The notes under the pieces were generated by a model that saw nothing but the letters and a program-made list of their open reading frames with translations, was not told the origin of the DNA and searched no databases. Both the position numbers and the translations under genes were made by a program. A DNA stretch of 64,000 nt from CAVVST01 sp963750995 (GTDB lineage: Bacteria; Acidobacteriota; Vicinamibacteria; Vicinamibacterales; UBA2999), in contig CAVVST010000002.1 of assembly GCA_963750995.1 (NCBI GenBank), positions 248,001-312,000 of the forward strand, written 5' to 3'. Within the stretch, counting starts at the first letter, position 1. Every line of letters starts with the position of its first letter. This document shows, piece after piece, positions 46,549-56,800 of the stretch.

Positions 46549-47462
46549 TTATCGGTCGACTCGGTAGCTCGATCGGCCAGAGCCAGGCGGCGCCCCTCAC
46601 GCCGCTGGCATCGCCGTGGCGCGCGCGCACCAGGCGCGTGGACACCGTGTCCGAGAACACAAACGGTGCCCACAACCGCGGCACCGCTTCGTAGAGGCGG
46701 GCGATATTCGACATGCCGCCGCCGAGGACGATCACATCGGGATCAAGCACGTTGATGACGCCGGCCAAGCGCCCGCGCCATTCGTTCTTCATAGCGCGCC
46801 AGCGCATCGAGCGCCGGCCCATCCCCTGACTGGGCAGCCGCGACGATGGCGGCCGGATCGCAACGCTGCCCGGTGTGACGTTCGAAATCCGCCTGAAGGC
46901 CGGGGCCGGAGAGAAAGGTCTCGATGCAACCGTGGCGCCCGCAATAACAGGCGGGGCCGGGACGCTCGTCGTCCGCGGGCCACGGCAGCGGGTTGTGGCC
47001 CCACTCCCCCGCAATCCCATTGGGCCCGGTCAAGACCTCGCCGCGAACGACGATGCCTGCTCCTGTGCCGGTGCCGACGATGACGCCAAGAACGACGTCG
47101 GCGCCCACGGCCGCACCGTCGGCCGCCTCGGAAACCGCGAAGCAGTTCGCGTCGTTCGCAATCCGGACCTCGCGCCCCAGCCGCCGTTCGAGGTCAGCCC
47201 GGAGCGGCTGGCCAATGAGCCACACGGAGTTCGCATTCTTGACCAGGCCGGTGGCCGAAGAGATGGTTCCAGGGATGCCGACGCCGGCCGTCGCACGCGA
47301 TCCGGTCCGCTGCTCGAGCGCGTCGACCAGCGCTGCCACCGCTTCGACGGTCGCTGGGTAGTCACCGCGCGGCGTATCGACTCTTATGCGCGCGACTTCG
47401 TCGCTGCCGCGCATCGCGATGCCCTCGATCTTCGTGCCGCCGAGATCAATGCCGATGCGCAT
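46549..47462 (-). CDS. ROK-family sugar kinase, frameshifted
   Basis: ATG 47462 gives MRIGIDLGGTKIEGIAM, the ATP phosphate-binding start of ROK kinases. It has GVGIPGTISSATGLVKNANS, GTGTGAGIVVRGEVLTG, the zinc site GHNPLPWPADD...CYCGRHGCIETFLSG and a C-terminal INVLDPDVIVLGGGMSN. The frame shifts at about 46772 (MARALAGVINVLD). A second shift near 46560 would place the stop at 46549-46551, just ahead of the transporter start; without it the frame runs to 46460. A fructokinase, N-acetylmannosamine or glucose kinase function is possible. Confidence 0.87.
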
Positions 47463-47464
47463 GT

Positions 47465-47552
47465 GCTAACCGCGAAGATCACGACGGACTCGAAGGTCAC
47501 GGGAACACGTGGGCATTCGTGTCCTTCGTCATCTTCGCGGCTTCGTGGTTAG
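47465..47552. repeat. Imperfect inverted repeat of the CACGAAGG type
   Basis: The arms 47466-47501 and 47517-47552 share CTAACC and CGCGAAGAT in inverse orientation with several mismatches. The element separates the ROK and VOC genes and resembles the element at 42332-42414. Confidence 0.65.
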
Positions 47553-48106
47553 TCAACGTAGTACTTCCGATACATGCCCCTGCGGAAGATCCACCCGCCG
47601 AGCGGGCCAAGCCATTGCAGCACGTAATGCATATAGCCCAGGTCCATCATCTCGATCAGGTTGCCGTCGAAGTCCCGGGCGAAGAAAAACATGTGGCCGC
47701 GCGGCGAGCGTTCGGGTTTGCTCACGCACTGGACGCCTTTGCGCTGGAGATAGTCGTACCAGCGGTGCGTGTTGCGGACGTTGAACGAGATATGCGTCAG
47801 CCCGACGCGGTTCCAGGGAATGACCTCTGGCGGCAACTGCGGCTGGAATTCGAAAATCTCGAGGACCGCGCCGCCGGGTACCCGGATCCAGCCGATCTTG
47901 CAGCGTGGCTCGGGCGCACTCTGCCCTGCCGCAAGCGGGATCGGCGGCGAGATCCCGAAGAACGAGCGCACTCGGTCCGGGGGTGTGTCGGCCACACCAA
48001 CGAGGGGACAGCCGAAGACGTCCCAGTAGAACTGTACCGCCCGGTTGAAGCTGGACACCGTGATGCCGCAGTGGCTGAAGGAGCGGGCTCTCAAATGGAT
48101 CTCCAA
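47549..48106 (-). CDS. VOC-family (glyoxalase/dioxygenase-fold) protein
   Basis: A 185-residue protein. No ATG is available; the assigned start is TTG 48106, and a later TTG would also work. The VOC fold is shown by FSHCGITVSSFNRAVQFYWD, GWIRVPGGAVLEIFEF, LTHISFNVRNTHRWYDYLQRKG and FFFARDFDGNLIEMMDLGY. Metal ligands would be the His in SHCGI and THISF and the Glu in LIEMMD. Members include dioxygenases, epimerases and lactoylglutathione lyases. Function is unknown here; it lies in a short - strand run with redox enzymes. Confidence 0.72.
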   Translation of the reverse strand: MEIHLRARSFSHCGITVSSFNRAVQFYWDVFGCPLVGVADTPPDRVRSFFGISPPIPLAAGQSAPEPRCKIGWIRVPGGAVLEIFEFQPQLPPEVIPWNRVGLTHISFNVRNTHRWYDYLQRKGVQCVSKPERSPRGHMFFFARDFDGNLIEMMDLGYMHYVLQWLGPLGGWIFRRGMYRKYYVD

Positions 48107-48109
48107 TTG

Positions 48110-48193
48110 ACGAATTGACGCATTGACGAATTCAGGAATTGACTGAATCGATCCATCTGTCTGGCATTGCCATTCGTCAATGCGTCAATTCGT
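48110..48193. repeat. Inverted repeat built from AATTGACG units
   Basis: The arms 48110-48131 and 48172-48193 are 22-bp perfect complements (containing GAATTGACGCATTGACGAAT). The right arm holds the final codons and stop of the GMC oxidoreductase, and the left arm touches the VOC start region. Confidence 0.85.
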
Positions 48194-49705
48194 AAATCCG
48201 TAGATCGCCTTTATATGGTCCGCCACGCGCAGCGCCTGTGCCGCGATCGTCAGCCCCGGGTTGACGGCCGCAGACGAGGGGAAGAACGAGGCATCCACTA
48301 CGAACAGGTTCTCGACGTCGTGCGTGCGGCAATAGGTGTCGAGCACCGACGATCGCGGATCGTCGCCAAAGACGATGGTGCCGCATTGATGCGTGGTGTT
48401 CCGGCCGCGGTGCGAATGGGCGACGACCACCCAGAAACCGAGCCGGCGAAGGATGCGTTTCGTCTCCTTGACCAGTTGCCCGTGGGCGATGAGGTTGTTC
48501 GGCCGGTAGTGCAGCTGGATGCGGCCGTGGTTGTCCACGGTGACCTGGTTCTCGTCGCGCGGCAGGTCTTCCGACATCACCAGCCAATCCACGCCCCGGG
48601 CTACCCATGCCTCGTACGCCCACAACGGAACCCAGGGGGCGACCGTCTGCGCCATCACGCCGTGCGTCCGTCCCTGCGACTGGATCTGGCCGAGCGGGTA
48701 GCCGCCGTTCGGGCCGCGCAGGTAGAAATCGTTGATGCCCACCGTCTTCTGGAACACCGTCTCGTTCAGCCGGAACGGATGGAACCCCTGCATCATCGTC
48801 GCAAGGTGCGCCATGTAGCGGCGGCCGACGAGGCCAGACGAGTTGGCGAGTCCATGCGGATGCCTGTCGTTGGCGGACCGCAGCAGCAGGGCGGCGGAAT
48901 TCACCGCCCCGCAGGACACGATCACGAGCGGCGCCTCGACCCGCTGCACCTCGCCGTTCCGCTCGACCTCAACCGCCTCCACCTTTCGCCCGGCCGCGTC
49001 GGTAATCAGCCGGCGCGCCAGCGCGTTTGTCCAGAGCGTGACCGTCGGCTGCTGGAGCAGCGGGCGGATGCAGCAGACGTCGGCGTCGCTCTTCGCGTGT
49101 ACCTTGCACGGAAACGAGTTGCAGGTGTTGCACAACTGGCAGCCGCCTTGCGCCCCAGGTCGCAGCAGTCCGAGCGGAAGCGGCGAGGGATGCAGGCCAA
49201 GACTGCGCAACTGCTCGACCAGGGTGGCCATGCCGGCGGCGTGCGGCACTGCCTCGTGCCGGTACGGGCGGCGCGACGGCTCCGTCGGATCGAGGCCGTG
49301 TTGGCCGCGCACCTGGTAGAGGCATTCAGCCCGTTCGTAGTACGGCTCGAGCGTCTCGTAGGTAATCGGCCAAGCCGGCGACAGGCCGTCGATATGCTGT
49401 ACGGCCTGGAAGTCCTCGCGCCGCAGTCGATACAGGACGCTGCCCCAGAACTTCGTGTTGCCGCCGACGCAGTAGTGTGTGTACGGCTGGAACTCGCGGC
49501 CGCGCCGGTCGAGCCAGCGCTCGCGCACCCGGTAGCGCAGGTGCTTCCACACCGCTTCCGGGTTCCAGTTCTCTTCTTCCTGCGGCACGAAGTCCCCGCG
49601 CTCAACGACGAGGATTCGCGCTGATGAGGGTGCGAGCGCGTGGGCGATGGTGCCGCCTCCCGCGCCGCTGCCGATGATGATGATGTCGAAGCGTTCGGTC
49701 CGCAT
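48185..49705 (-). CDS. GMC-family FAD oxidoreductase
   Basis: A 506-residue protein starting at ATG 49705. FDIIIIGSGAGGGTIAHALA is the FAD-binding Rossmann start, and GGNTKFWGSVLYRLR and SCGAVNSAALLLRS are GMC signatures. The C-terminal active-site region has HSHRGRNTTHQCGT and AAVNPGLTIAAQALRVADHI with the usual His/Asn pair. A Cys-rich loop (CQLCNTCNSFPCKVHAKSDAD) resembles the cluster seen in GMC enzymes of the gluconate/2-keto-acid dehydrogenase type. It may oxidise sugars or alcohols. Its last codons lie in an inverted repeat. The Gfo/Idh gene is 25 bp upstream on the same strand. Confidence 0.87.
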   Translation of the reverse strand: MRTERFDIIIIGSGAGGGTIAHALAPSSARILVVERGDFVPQEEENWNPEAVWKHLRYRVRERWLDRRGREFQPYTHYCVGGNTKFWGSVLYRLRREDFQAVQHIDGLSPAWPITYETLEPYYERAECLYQVRGQHGLDPTEPSRRPYRHEAVPHAAGMATLVEQLRSLGLHPSPLPLGLLRPGAQGGCQLCNTCNSFPCKVHAKSDADVCCIRPLLQQPTVTLWTNALARRLITDAAGRKVEAVEVERNGEVQRVEAPLVIVSCGAVNSAALLLRSANDRHPHGLANSSGLVGRRYMAHLATMMQGFHPFRLNETVFQKTVGINDFYLRGPNGGYPLGQIQSQGRTHGVMAQTVAPWVPLWAYEAWVARGVDWLVMSEDLPRDENQVTVDNHGRIQLHYRPNNLIAHGQLVKETKRILRRLGFWVVVAHSHRGRNTTHQCGTIVFGDDPRSSVLDTYCRTHDVENLFVVDASFFPSSAAVNPGLTIAAQALRVADHIKAIYGFTN

Positions 49706-49730
49706 CCGGAAAGGAGTGTGCTCCTCCGCG

Positions 49731-50735
49731 CTATTCGCCGACCGCCAGCGCCTGGCCGCGATCGACCGTCGCGTAGATCTGATCCATCAGCCGCTGGTCC
49801 TCCATCGCCCGTTCGATGCTCATTTCGGGCGCCTCGCCGGTCCGGATCGCATTGACGAAATCACGATACATCGCCTCGTATCCCCGGATGTCGCGGAACC
49901 CGGGAAACAGCAGCCTGGGGATTCCCCGGCCGCGGACCAGGACGAACAGGCCGTTCGATTCAAAGGTGATGACGCCGTCGCGGCCGTACAACTTCGACAA
50001 ACGGAGTCCCCGCAGCAGCGAAGGCACTTCCCGCGAGTACAGGAGCGACCCGACCGCGTCGTTGTCGTAACGAAACGCCACCATCATGCTCTTGACGCGG
50101 CTGTCCGGGCCATCGCGGGAAAGCGACGGCCGGTACCCCTGCGCCGAGACGATCGCCGGCCCGAGGCTGCCGGCCAGGTGCAGCCAGTGAATGCCTTCTT
50201 CGAAAAACGCGTCGCCTCCGGCCAGCGTCTCGTCGTTGCGCCAGTCGTCCGCCGTCTTCAGCTTCTTGGCGATGGTCGTGAACTGCCCGAACACGAGCTC
50301 GCCGACGGCGCCGCGCCCCAGCAGCCGGCGGAGCGTCCGGGCCAGCGGCTTGTAGTGATCGTTCTCCCCGACCAGGACGATTCGCCGTGCGCGGTTGCGG
50401 CTGTCGAGGACGGTGCGATAGTCGGCCATCCGTGGAAAGGCCGGCTTCTCCACCAGGACATGCTTGCCGGCGTCCAGCGCCGCCAGCGCCAGGTCGAGAT
50501 GAAAGCGTGGCGGGACGGCGATGACGACGGCGTCGACGCGAGGATCGTCGATCGCCGCGCGGTAATCGCCGTAGCTCTCGGTCCCGCCATACCGACCGCA
50601 GAGGTCGGCCGCTTTCTTGATGTTGCGGCTGGCGTAGCTCCAGATCACGTCGCCCCGGAGCGCTCGCAGGTGACGGCTGTGTACGCGGGTAATGAAGCCG
50701 CAACCGAGAAAGGCGAGGTGCACCGGGGTGGGCAT
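49731..50735 (-). CDS. Gfo/Idh/MocA-family oxidoreductase
   Basis: A 334-residue NAD(P)-dependent enzyme starting at ATG 50735 (MPTPVHLAFLGCGFITRVHS). The Rossmann fold has IAVPPRFHLDLALAALDAGK and HVLVEKPAF (the EKP catalytic Lys). The substrate domain has DDWRNDETLAGGDAFFEEG, IHWLHLAGSLGPA and a C-terminal MYRDFVNAIRTGE. The open frame extends upstream to 52097 antisense over the PQQ enzyme gene, which is spurious. Divergent from the PQQ-dehydrogenase gene (42 bp). The substrate is probably a sugar or inositol derivative. Confidence 0.88.
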   Translation of the reverse strand: MPTPVHLAFLGCGFITRVHSRHLRALRGDVIWSYASRNIKKAADLCGRYGGTESYGDYRAAIDDPRVDAVVIAVPPRFHLDLALAALDAGKHVLVEKPAFPRMADYRTVLDSRNRARRIVLVGENDHYKPLARTLRRLLGRGAVGELVFGQFTTIAKKLKTADDWRNDETLAGGDAFFEEGIHWLHLAGSLGPAIVSAQGYRPSLSRDGPDSRVKSMMVAFRYDNDAVGSLLYSREVPSLLRGLRLSKLYGRDGVITFESNGLFVLVRGRGIPRLLFPGFRDIRGYEAMYRDFVNAIRTGEAPEMSIERAMEDQRLMDQIYATVDRGQALAVGE

Positions 50736-50777
50736 CGGGCGAAACCATGATGCCGTAGAATGCCGCCGGAGGCCAGT

Positions 50778-52548
50778 ATGGTGAAGAGGTCTTGTGTCGT
50801 GGCCGCGGCCCTGCTCGGCGCCCTCGCGTGCGTGGCGGCGGCAGTCCCGATCGTATTCGCGCAGAGCCCGTCGTTCGTGCCGGTGACGAAGGCGACGCTC
50901 GCCAACCCGGATCCTGGCGACTGGCTGCACATCAGCCGGACCTACGACCAGCATCGCTTCAGCCCGCTCAAGCAGATCAACCGCAGCAACGTCGCGCAGC
51001 TGCGCATGGCGTGGTCGCGCGGCCTGCCCGCGGGCACGCAGGAATCGACGCCGCTCGTCTACCGGGGCGTCATGTATGTGATGGCGCCCGGCGCCAGCAT
51101 CCAGGCGCTGAACGCCACGAGCGGCGACCTGATCTGGGAATACCGGCGCAGTTACGCGGCCGGCGTGCCGACCGCGGCGGCGCGCAGCAAGAACCTCGGG
51201 ATCTACGAAGACATGATCTACTTCGGGGCGCCGGACGGATTTCTGCTGGCGCTCGACGCCCGGACCGGCAAGCTGCGCTGGGAGACGAAAGTCGACGACG
51301 GCCAGATCACCGCAGGCGGGTTGCTGGTCGCCGACGGGAAAGTGATCTCGAACCGCACCTGCCAGCAGGGGAAGCGCGAGTTCTGCTTCATCGCCGCGCA
51401 CGATGCGAAGACCGGGAAAGAGGTCTGGAAGTTCTACGTCACCGCGGCCTCGGGTGAGCCCGGCGGTGATACCTGGGGCAGCGTGCCGGTTGACCAGCGC
51501 GCCGCCGGCCCCTGGGGTCTGCCGGGTTCGTACGACCCGGTCCGCCGCATCGTGTACTGGGGCGTCGCGAACCCCAATCCGTACACGCGCTTCAAGCGAT
51601 ACGGCCGCTACGACACCAGCGCCCCGACGTCTCCGAGCGAGCTGTACAGCAACTCGACCGTCGCGCTCGACGTCGACACCGGCAAACTGTCCTGGTATTT
51701 CCAGGAACTGCCGGGCGACGACTGGGACGCCGATCACAACCAGGAGCGCCTGCTGATTCGTACGCGCGTGCGGCCCGACCCGCGCTTCGTCAAGTGGATC
51801 AACCCGGCGGTCGCACCCGGCGCCGAGCAGGACGTGGTGATCACCGTCGCCGAAGGGGGCGGCATGTTCGCCGTCGCGCAGCAGACCGGTCAGTTCCTGT
51901 GGGCGCGGCCGTTCCCGTACGACGATCCCAACATCAACATGCACGTGGTCGACGTCAAGACCGGGAAGACCAGCGCCAATCTCGACAAGCTGTTCAAGAA
52001 GGACGGCGACAAGATCGTCGGCTGCTACCACAACACGCGCGGCCTCTGGCAGATCGCCTATCACCCGGGCAAGAACGCCATCTACGTGCCCTTCCACGAC
52101 CAGTGCCTGACGATGCAGGCGGTGGAATCCAATACCACGGGTTACGGGCAGCGCACCGGCGTCATTCGGCCCGGCGCCGATCCCAAGGCGTACATGGGCA
52201 TCGCGCGCGATCGACGCGTCGACCGGGGAGATGCGCGTGATCTACTCGCAGCCGCAGGGCACCAACGGATCGGCGCTGACCACGGCGGGCGACCTGGTGT
52301 TCTTCGGCGACCTGAACCGCCGGCTGCGCGCGCTCGACGCCGACTCCGGCAAGGTCCTCTGGGAAACGATCGTCGGCGGCATGATCATCAACAGCACGAT
52401 CACCTACGCGGTTGACGGGAAGCAGTACGTGATGGTGCACACGGGCGCCGGTCAGTCGGTCACCGCCGGGCCGCTCGGCCTGACCAGCGGCGTGATGGCG
52501 GCGCCGGTCGGCAACCACAACGCGATCTACGTGTTCGCTCTGCCGTAG
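50778..52548 (+). CDS. PQQ-dependent dehydrogenase (quinoprotein), frameshifted
   Basis: ATG 50778 with GGAGG five bases upstream is preferred over ATG 50760; the signal peptide is SCVVAAALLGALACVAAA. Propeller repeats: WSRGLPAGTQESTPLVYRGV, ALDARTGKLRWETKVDD, AAHDAKTGKEVWKFYVTA, VALDVDTGKLSWYFQELPGD. DDWDADHNQE resembles the Asp region that binds PQQ/Ca. The frame shifts at about 52208 (AAIDASTGEMRVIY) and ends with GNHNAIYVFALP. A periplasmic alcohol or sugar dehydrogenase is likely. YaeQ starts immediately after the stop. Confidence 0.85.
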
Positions 52549-53091
52549 GTGGCCCTCGGCGCGACCATCTACAACTTCGACATCGATCTCGCCGACGCCG
52601 ATCGCGGTGTCTACGAGTCGCTCGCGCTGCGCGTCCCCAGGCATCCCTCCGAATCGGAGGAGTACCTGGTCACGCGGGTGCTCGCCTACCTGCTCGAGTA
52701 CACAGAGGGCATCGGCTTCTCGAAAGGCGTCTCGGAGCCCGACGAGCCCGCGATCGTCGTCCGTGATCTGACCGGCACGATCAATGCGTGGATCGAGGTC
52801 GGCACGCCCGATGCCGCTCGGCTGCACAAGGCATCGAAAGCGGCGCGGCGGGTCGCGGTCTACACGCACAAGGACCCGGCGCAATTCCTGAAACACCTCG
52901 CGGGCGAGCGGATCCACAATGCTGCTGCCCTCGAGCTGTACGCGATGGACCGCGCGCTGGTGAGTGCATTGGTCGAGCGGCTGGATCGCCGGATGGCGAT
53001 GAGCGTGTCGGTGAGCGATCGCGAGGTGTACGTGTCGATCGGCGCCGACAACCTCGCCGGCGCCGTCGTGCGTCTGCAGCGGGAGGGCTAG
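52549..53091 (+). CDS. yaeQ: YaeQ family protein
   Basis: A 180-residue protein starting at GTG 52549 directly after the PQQ enzyme stop. It begins with LGATIYNFDIDLADADRGVY and has EYLVTRVLAYLLEYTEGIGF, the YaeQ core with a nuclease-like fold, then WIEVGTPDAARLHKASKAA and VYTHKDP. The family is PD-(D/E)XK-like and has been linked to suppression of RfaH loss in E. coli, but its activity is unsettled. The stop TAG lies in a CTAG that also supplies the stop of the opposing modA-like gene. Confidence 0.88.
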   Translation: MALGATIYNFDIDLADADRGVYESLALRVPRHPSESEEYLVTRVLAYLLEYTEGIGFSKGVSEPDEPAIVVRDLTGTINAWIEVGTPDAARLHKASKAARRVAVYTHKDPAQFLKHLAGERIHNAAALELYAMDRALVSALVERLDRRMAMSVSVSDREVYVSIGADNLAGAVVRLQREG

Positions 53092-53870
53092 CGCCCCGGC
53101 GTGCCGACCGGCTCGAGGCCGGCCTTCTTCAGCGCCGCGCGCCCTTCGACGCCGGCGAGCGCGCGCAGCAACGCGCGCGCGGCCTCGGCGTTGCCCGCGT
53201 TCGCGACCACGCCGCCGCCGTAGATGGTCGGTAACTGGATGTCGGCCGGCAGCGTTCCCGCCACTTTCACGCCCGGCGTCGGCGCCAGTTCGCTGGTGAA
53301 GGTGATGCCAAGTTCCGCCTCGCCGGCCGCAACCGCGGCGGCCACTTCCGAGCCCTGCGTGCGGTACACGATCTTCGGCTTCATCGCGGCGGCGATTCCC
53401 ATTTTCTGCAGCAGCCCCTCGAAGTAGGTGCCGGACGTCCCGCCCGACGCGGGATTCACATACGAGACGGTCTTCGCCTTCAGCAGCGCCGCCTTGAAGG
53501 TCTCGGTGGTCGACAGATCCGGAGACGGCGCCCCGGCCTTGACGCCGACGCCAATCAGCGCGCGGGCGAGGTCGACGCGGCTGCCTGCCGCGACCCGGCT
53601 CTCCTTCTCCAGCGCCTGGACGGCTGCCGATGTGACGACGATGAGGTCGGCGCGTTCGCCCGAGGCGAGTCGTTTCGACAGCGCCCCCGTGGTGTCGGTG
53701 ACGTAGACGATGCGGTGCCCCGCGCTCTTGGCAAACGCGTCGCCCACTTCACGGACGGGCTCGGACATGGCGCCGCCGACAAACACCCTGAGCTCGGTCT
53801 GCGCCGCCGCCAGCGCAGGAAGCAGCAAAACGCACATGACGGACAGGCAGGCCTTGATCGCGTTACGCAT
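53088..53870 (-). CDS. ModA-like molybdate/extracytoplasmic solute-binding protein
   Basis: A 260-residue secreted protein (ATG 53870, signal peptide ACLSVMCVLLLPALAAAQ). ELRVFVGGAMSEPVREVGDA, HRIVYVTDTTGALSKRLASG, ADLIVVTSAAVQAL, NPASGGTSGTYFEGLLQKMG and YRTQGSEVAAAVAAGEAELG are the substrate-binding pattern of molybdate-type binding proteins. No permease or ATPase gene (modB/modC) lies beside it, so it may be an orphan component. It converges on yaeQ with overlapping stop codons. Confidence 0.8.
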   Translation of the reverse strand: MRNAIKACLSVMCVLLLPALAAAQTELRVFVGGAMSEPVREVGDAFAKSAGHRIVYVTDTTGALSKRLASGERADLIVVTSAAVQALEKESRVAAGSRVDLARALIGVGVKAGAPSPDLSTTETFKAALLKAKTVSYVNPASGGTSGTYFEGLLQKMGIAAAMKPKIVYRTQGSEVAAAVAAGEAELGITFTSELAPTPGVKVAGTLPADIQLPTIYGGGVVANAGNAEAARALLRALAGVEGRAALKKAGLEPVGTPGR

Positions 53871-53897
53871 TCGGGTCGTACCTCCCGGGCTTTCAAC

Positions 53898-56800
53898 TCA
53901 GTAGAAATCGTGCGCGTCAACGGACGCGCTGCCTTCGATTCCCTGCAGGCGCTCGGCCCGTACGGACATTACACCATCCTGGTGCTGCAGCACACCTTCG
54001 ACGAGCAGGAACGGCTGGCCGATCACGGTCATGCGCTCGCGATCGAAGAGGTCGGGCCGGACGATGATGTTGGAGACCCCGGTTTCGTCCTCGAGCGTGA
54101 GGAACACGAATCCTTTTGCGGTGCCCGGCCGCTGGCGCGTGATCACCATCCCGGCTACACGCACGCGGCGACCGTCGCGCGCCTGCGGCAGGTCCGACGC
54201 GCGCAGCACGCCGCGGAGCGCCATCTCGTCGCGCCGCAGGGCCATCGGATGCGGCCCGATGGTCAGTCCCATGCCGCCGTAGTCGGCACGGAGACGATCG
54301 TGCTCATCCATAGGCGTCAAAGGTGAGCGTTCGGATCGTTCGAATCGTTCATTGCGTTCGTCGTTCTCGAACAATTCGCCGGCGGGCCTGACAGCTCGTT
54401 CCACCTGCCAGAGCGCGCTCCGGCGCTCGTTCGTAAAGGCGTTGAGTGCGCCAATGTCGGCGAGTGTGGTCAGCTCGTCGCGGCGAAGGCCGGTGCGGCG
54501 GACAAGGTCTTCGATCGACGCGAACCGGCCGGCCGGCTTCAGCGGCACGGTCCATTCATGCGCGCAGGTATTGCAGAAATGCGTTCCTTCGCGGACGACC
54601 TCGATCATCGATTCGTCGTCGTCGCCGCATTTCGGGCACACGGGCCGGCCGCCTTCGCTGCTTCGCAGCTTCGGTGAGCCGGCCCCTGCGGGCTGGAGCG
54701 GGATCGCCATCGCCTGACCCATCTCTTTCCGCAATCCGTTCACATACATGAAGCCGAGACGGATGGCGCCATCCGTCTCGACGCGGCACAGCCAGTCGGA
54801 TTGCTGCACGTCGATCGGATGGAACCGCACGCCTCGCCGCTGTGCATCCTTGACCAGCGAGGCCGGGTGGTAGAACCCCATCGGCTGGTTGTTGAGGAGC
54901 GCCGTGTAGAACGCCGCCGGGTAGTGCACCTTCAGGTAGGCGCTGGCATAGGCCAGCAGCGCGAAGCTGGCGGCGTGCGATTCGGGAAACCCGTACAGGG
55001 CAAACGACGTGATCGAGTTGACGATCCGCTCCGCGGTGTCGCCGGTGATGCCGTTCTTCGCCATCCCCTCGCGAAGCTGCACCTCGATCTGCTTCATCCG
55101 CTTCTCCGAGCGCTTGAAGCCCATCGCGCGGCGCAGTTCCTCGGCCTGCCCGCCGGTGAAGCCCGCAGCCACCATCGCCATGCGCAGCAGCTGCTCCTGG
55201 AAGAGCGGCACGCCGAGCGTCCGCGCGAGCACCGGCTCGAGCGACGGATGGAGCGGGATCACCGGCTCCCGGCCGGCGCGGCGATTCAGGTAGGGATGGA
55301 CCATGTCGCCGACGATCGGCCCGGGACGGATGATGGCCACCTGCACGACCAGGTCGTAGAAGTGCTTCGGCTTCAGCCGCGGCAGCGTCGCCATCTGCGC
55401 GCGCGACTCCACCTGGAACACGCCGATGGTGTCCGCCCTGGTCAGCATGTCGTAGACGGCCGGGTCGTCCGGCGGCAGATGCGCCAGGTCAAATTTGGGC
55501 GTTGGGCGTTGGGCGTTGGGCGTTGACGTGATGTTCACCAGCTCGATGGCGTCCTGCAGCACGGCCATCATCCCGAGCCCCAGCAGGTCCACCTTCACGA
55601 TCCCCATGTCGGCGCAGTCGTCCTTGTCCCACTGGACGACGACGCGGCCGGGCATCGACGCGGGTTCGAGCGGGACGACGGCGTCGAGCTCGCCCTGGCA
55701 GACGACCATGCCGCCCGAATGCTGGCCGAGGTGCCGCGGCAGGTCCTGGATCCGCAGCCACAGCTCGGCGAACGATCGCATCCGGGGCATCTCGAGCGAG
55801 AGACCGGCGGCCTCGACGTTCCTGCCGAACGTGTCGCCGGGATCGACGAACTCGAAGTTGTTCATCACCCTGGCGAGGCGGTCGATGTCCTGCTCGTCGA
55901 GCGACAGCGCCTTGCCGATTTCACGCGCGGCGCTCCGGCTGCGATAGGTGATGACGTTCGCGGTCATCGCCGCGCCCAGCCGTCCGTATTTCTCGTAGAC
56001 GTGCTGAATGACGCGCTCCCGGCGGTCGCCACTCGGCAGGTCGAGGTCGATGTCAGGCCATTCGCCGCGTTCCTCCGAGAGGAACCGCTCGAACAGCAGA
56101 TCCATCGCGATCGGATCGACCGCCGTGATCCCGAGGCTGTAGCAGACGGCGCTGTTGGCGGCCGAGCCGCGTCCCTGCACGAGGATGTCCTGCTGCCGCG
56201 CGTAGTTCACGATGTCCCAGACGATGAGGAAGTAGCCGGCGAGATCGAGCTTCTCGATCAGATCGAGCTCGCGGGCAATCTGCGCGCGCGCCTTGTCGTG
56301 ATAGGGGCGATAGCGTTCGCGCGCGCCCACCTCGGTGATCTGGCGCAGGAACGCGATCTCGGTCCCGCCGTCCGGCACCGGATACTGCGGAAAGCGGTAG
56401 CCGAGATCGGCCATCGTGTATTCGAGCCGCTCGGCCAGCCCCTGCGTGCCTGCCAGCGCATCGGGACGATCCGAGAACAGCTGCGCCATCGCCTCGGGCG
56501 ACTTCAGATACCGTTCCGCATTCCGCGCCAGCAGCCGCCCCGCCGCATCCAGCGTCGTCTTCTGGCCCACGCACGCCAGGACGTCGAAGAGCGAACGGTC
56601 GGCCGGCGCGGCGAACCGGACACCGTTGGTCGCAATCACCGGAACGCGAAAGGCCCTGGCCAGCGCGTCCAGCGTGACGTTGTCGACTTCCTCATCGCGC
56701 AGCAGATGCCGCTGCAGCTCGATGTAGACGCCGCGCCGGCCGAACAGGCCAATCAGGCGATCGAGCAGGCCGCCGACGCCGTATCGCTGCCCGTCGAGCA

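Noticed and set aside
50736..52097. Upstream extension of the Gfo/Idh frame to 788 codons
   Set aside because: It runs antisense through the PQQ dehydrogenase and lacks oxidoreductase sequence.
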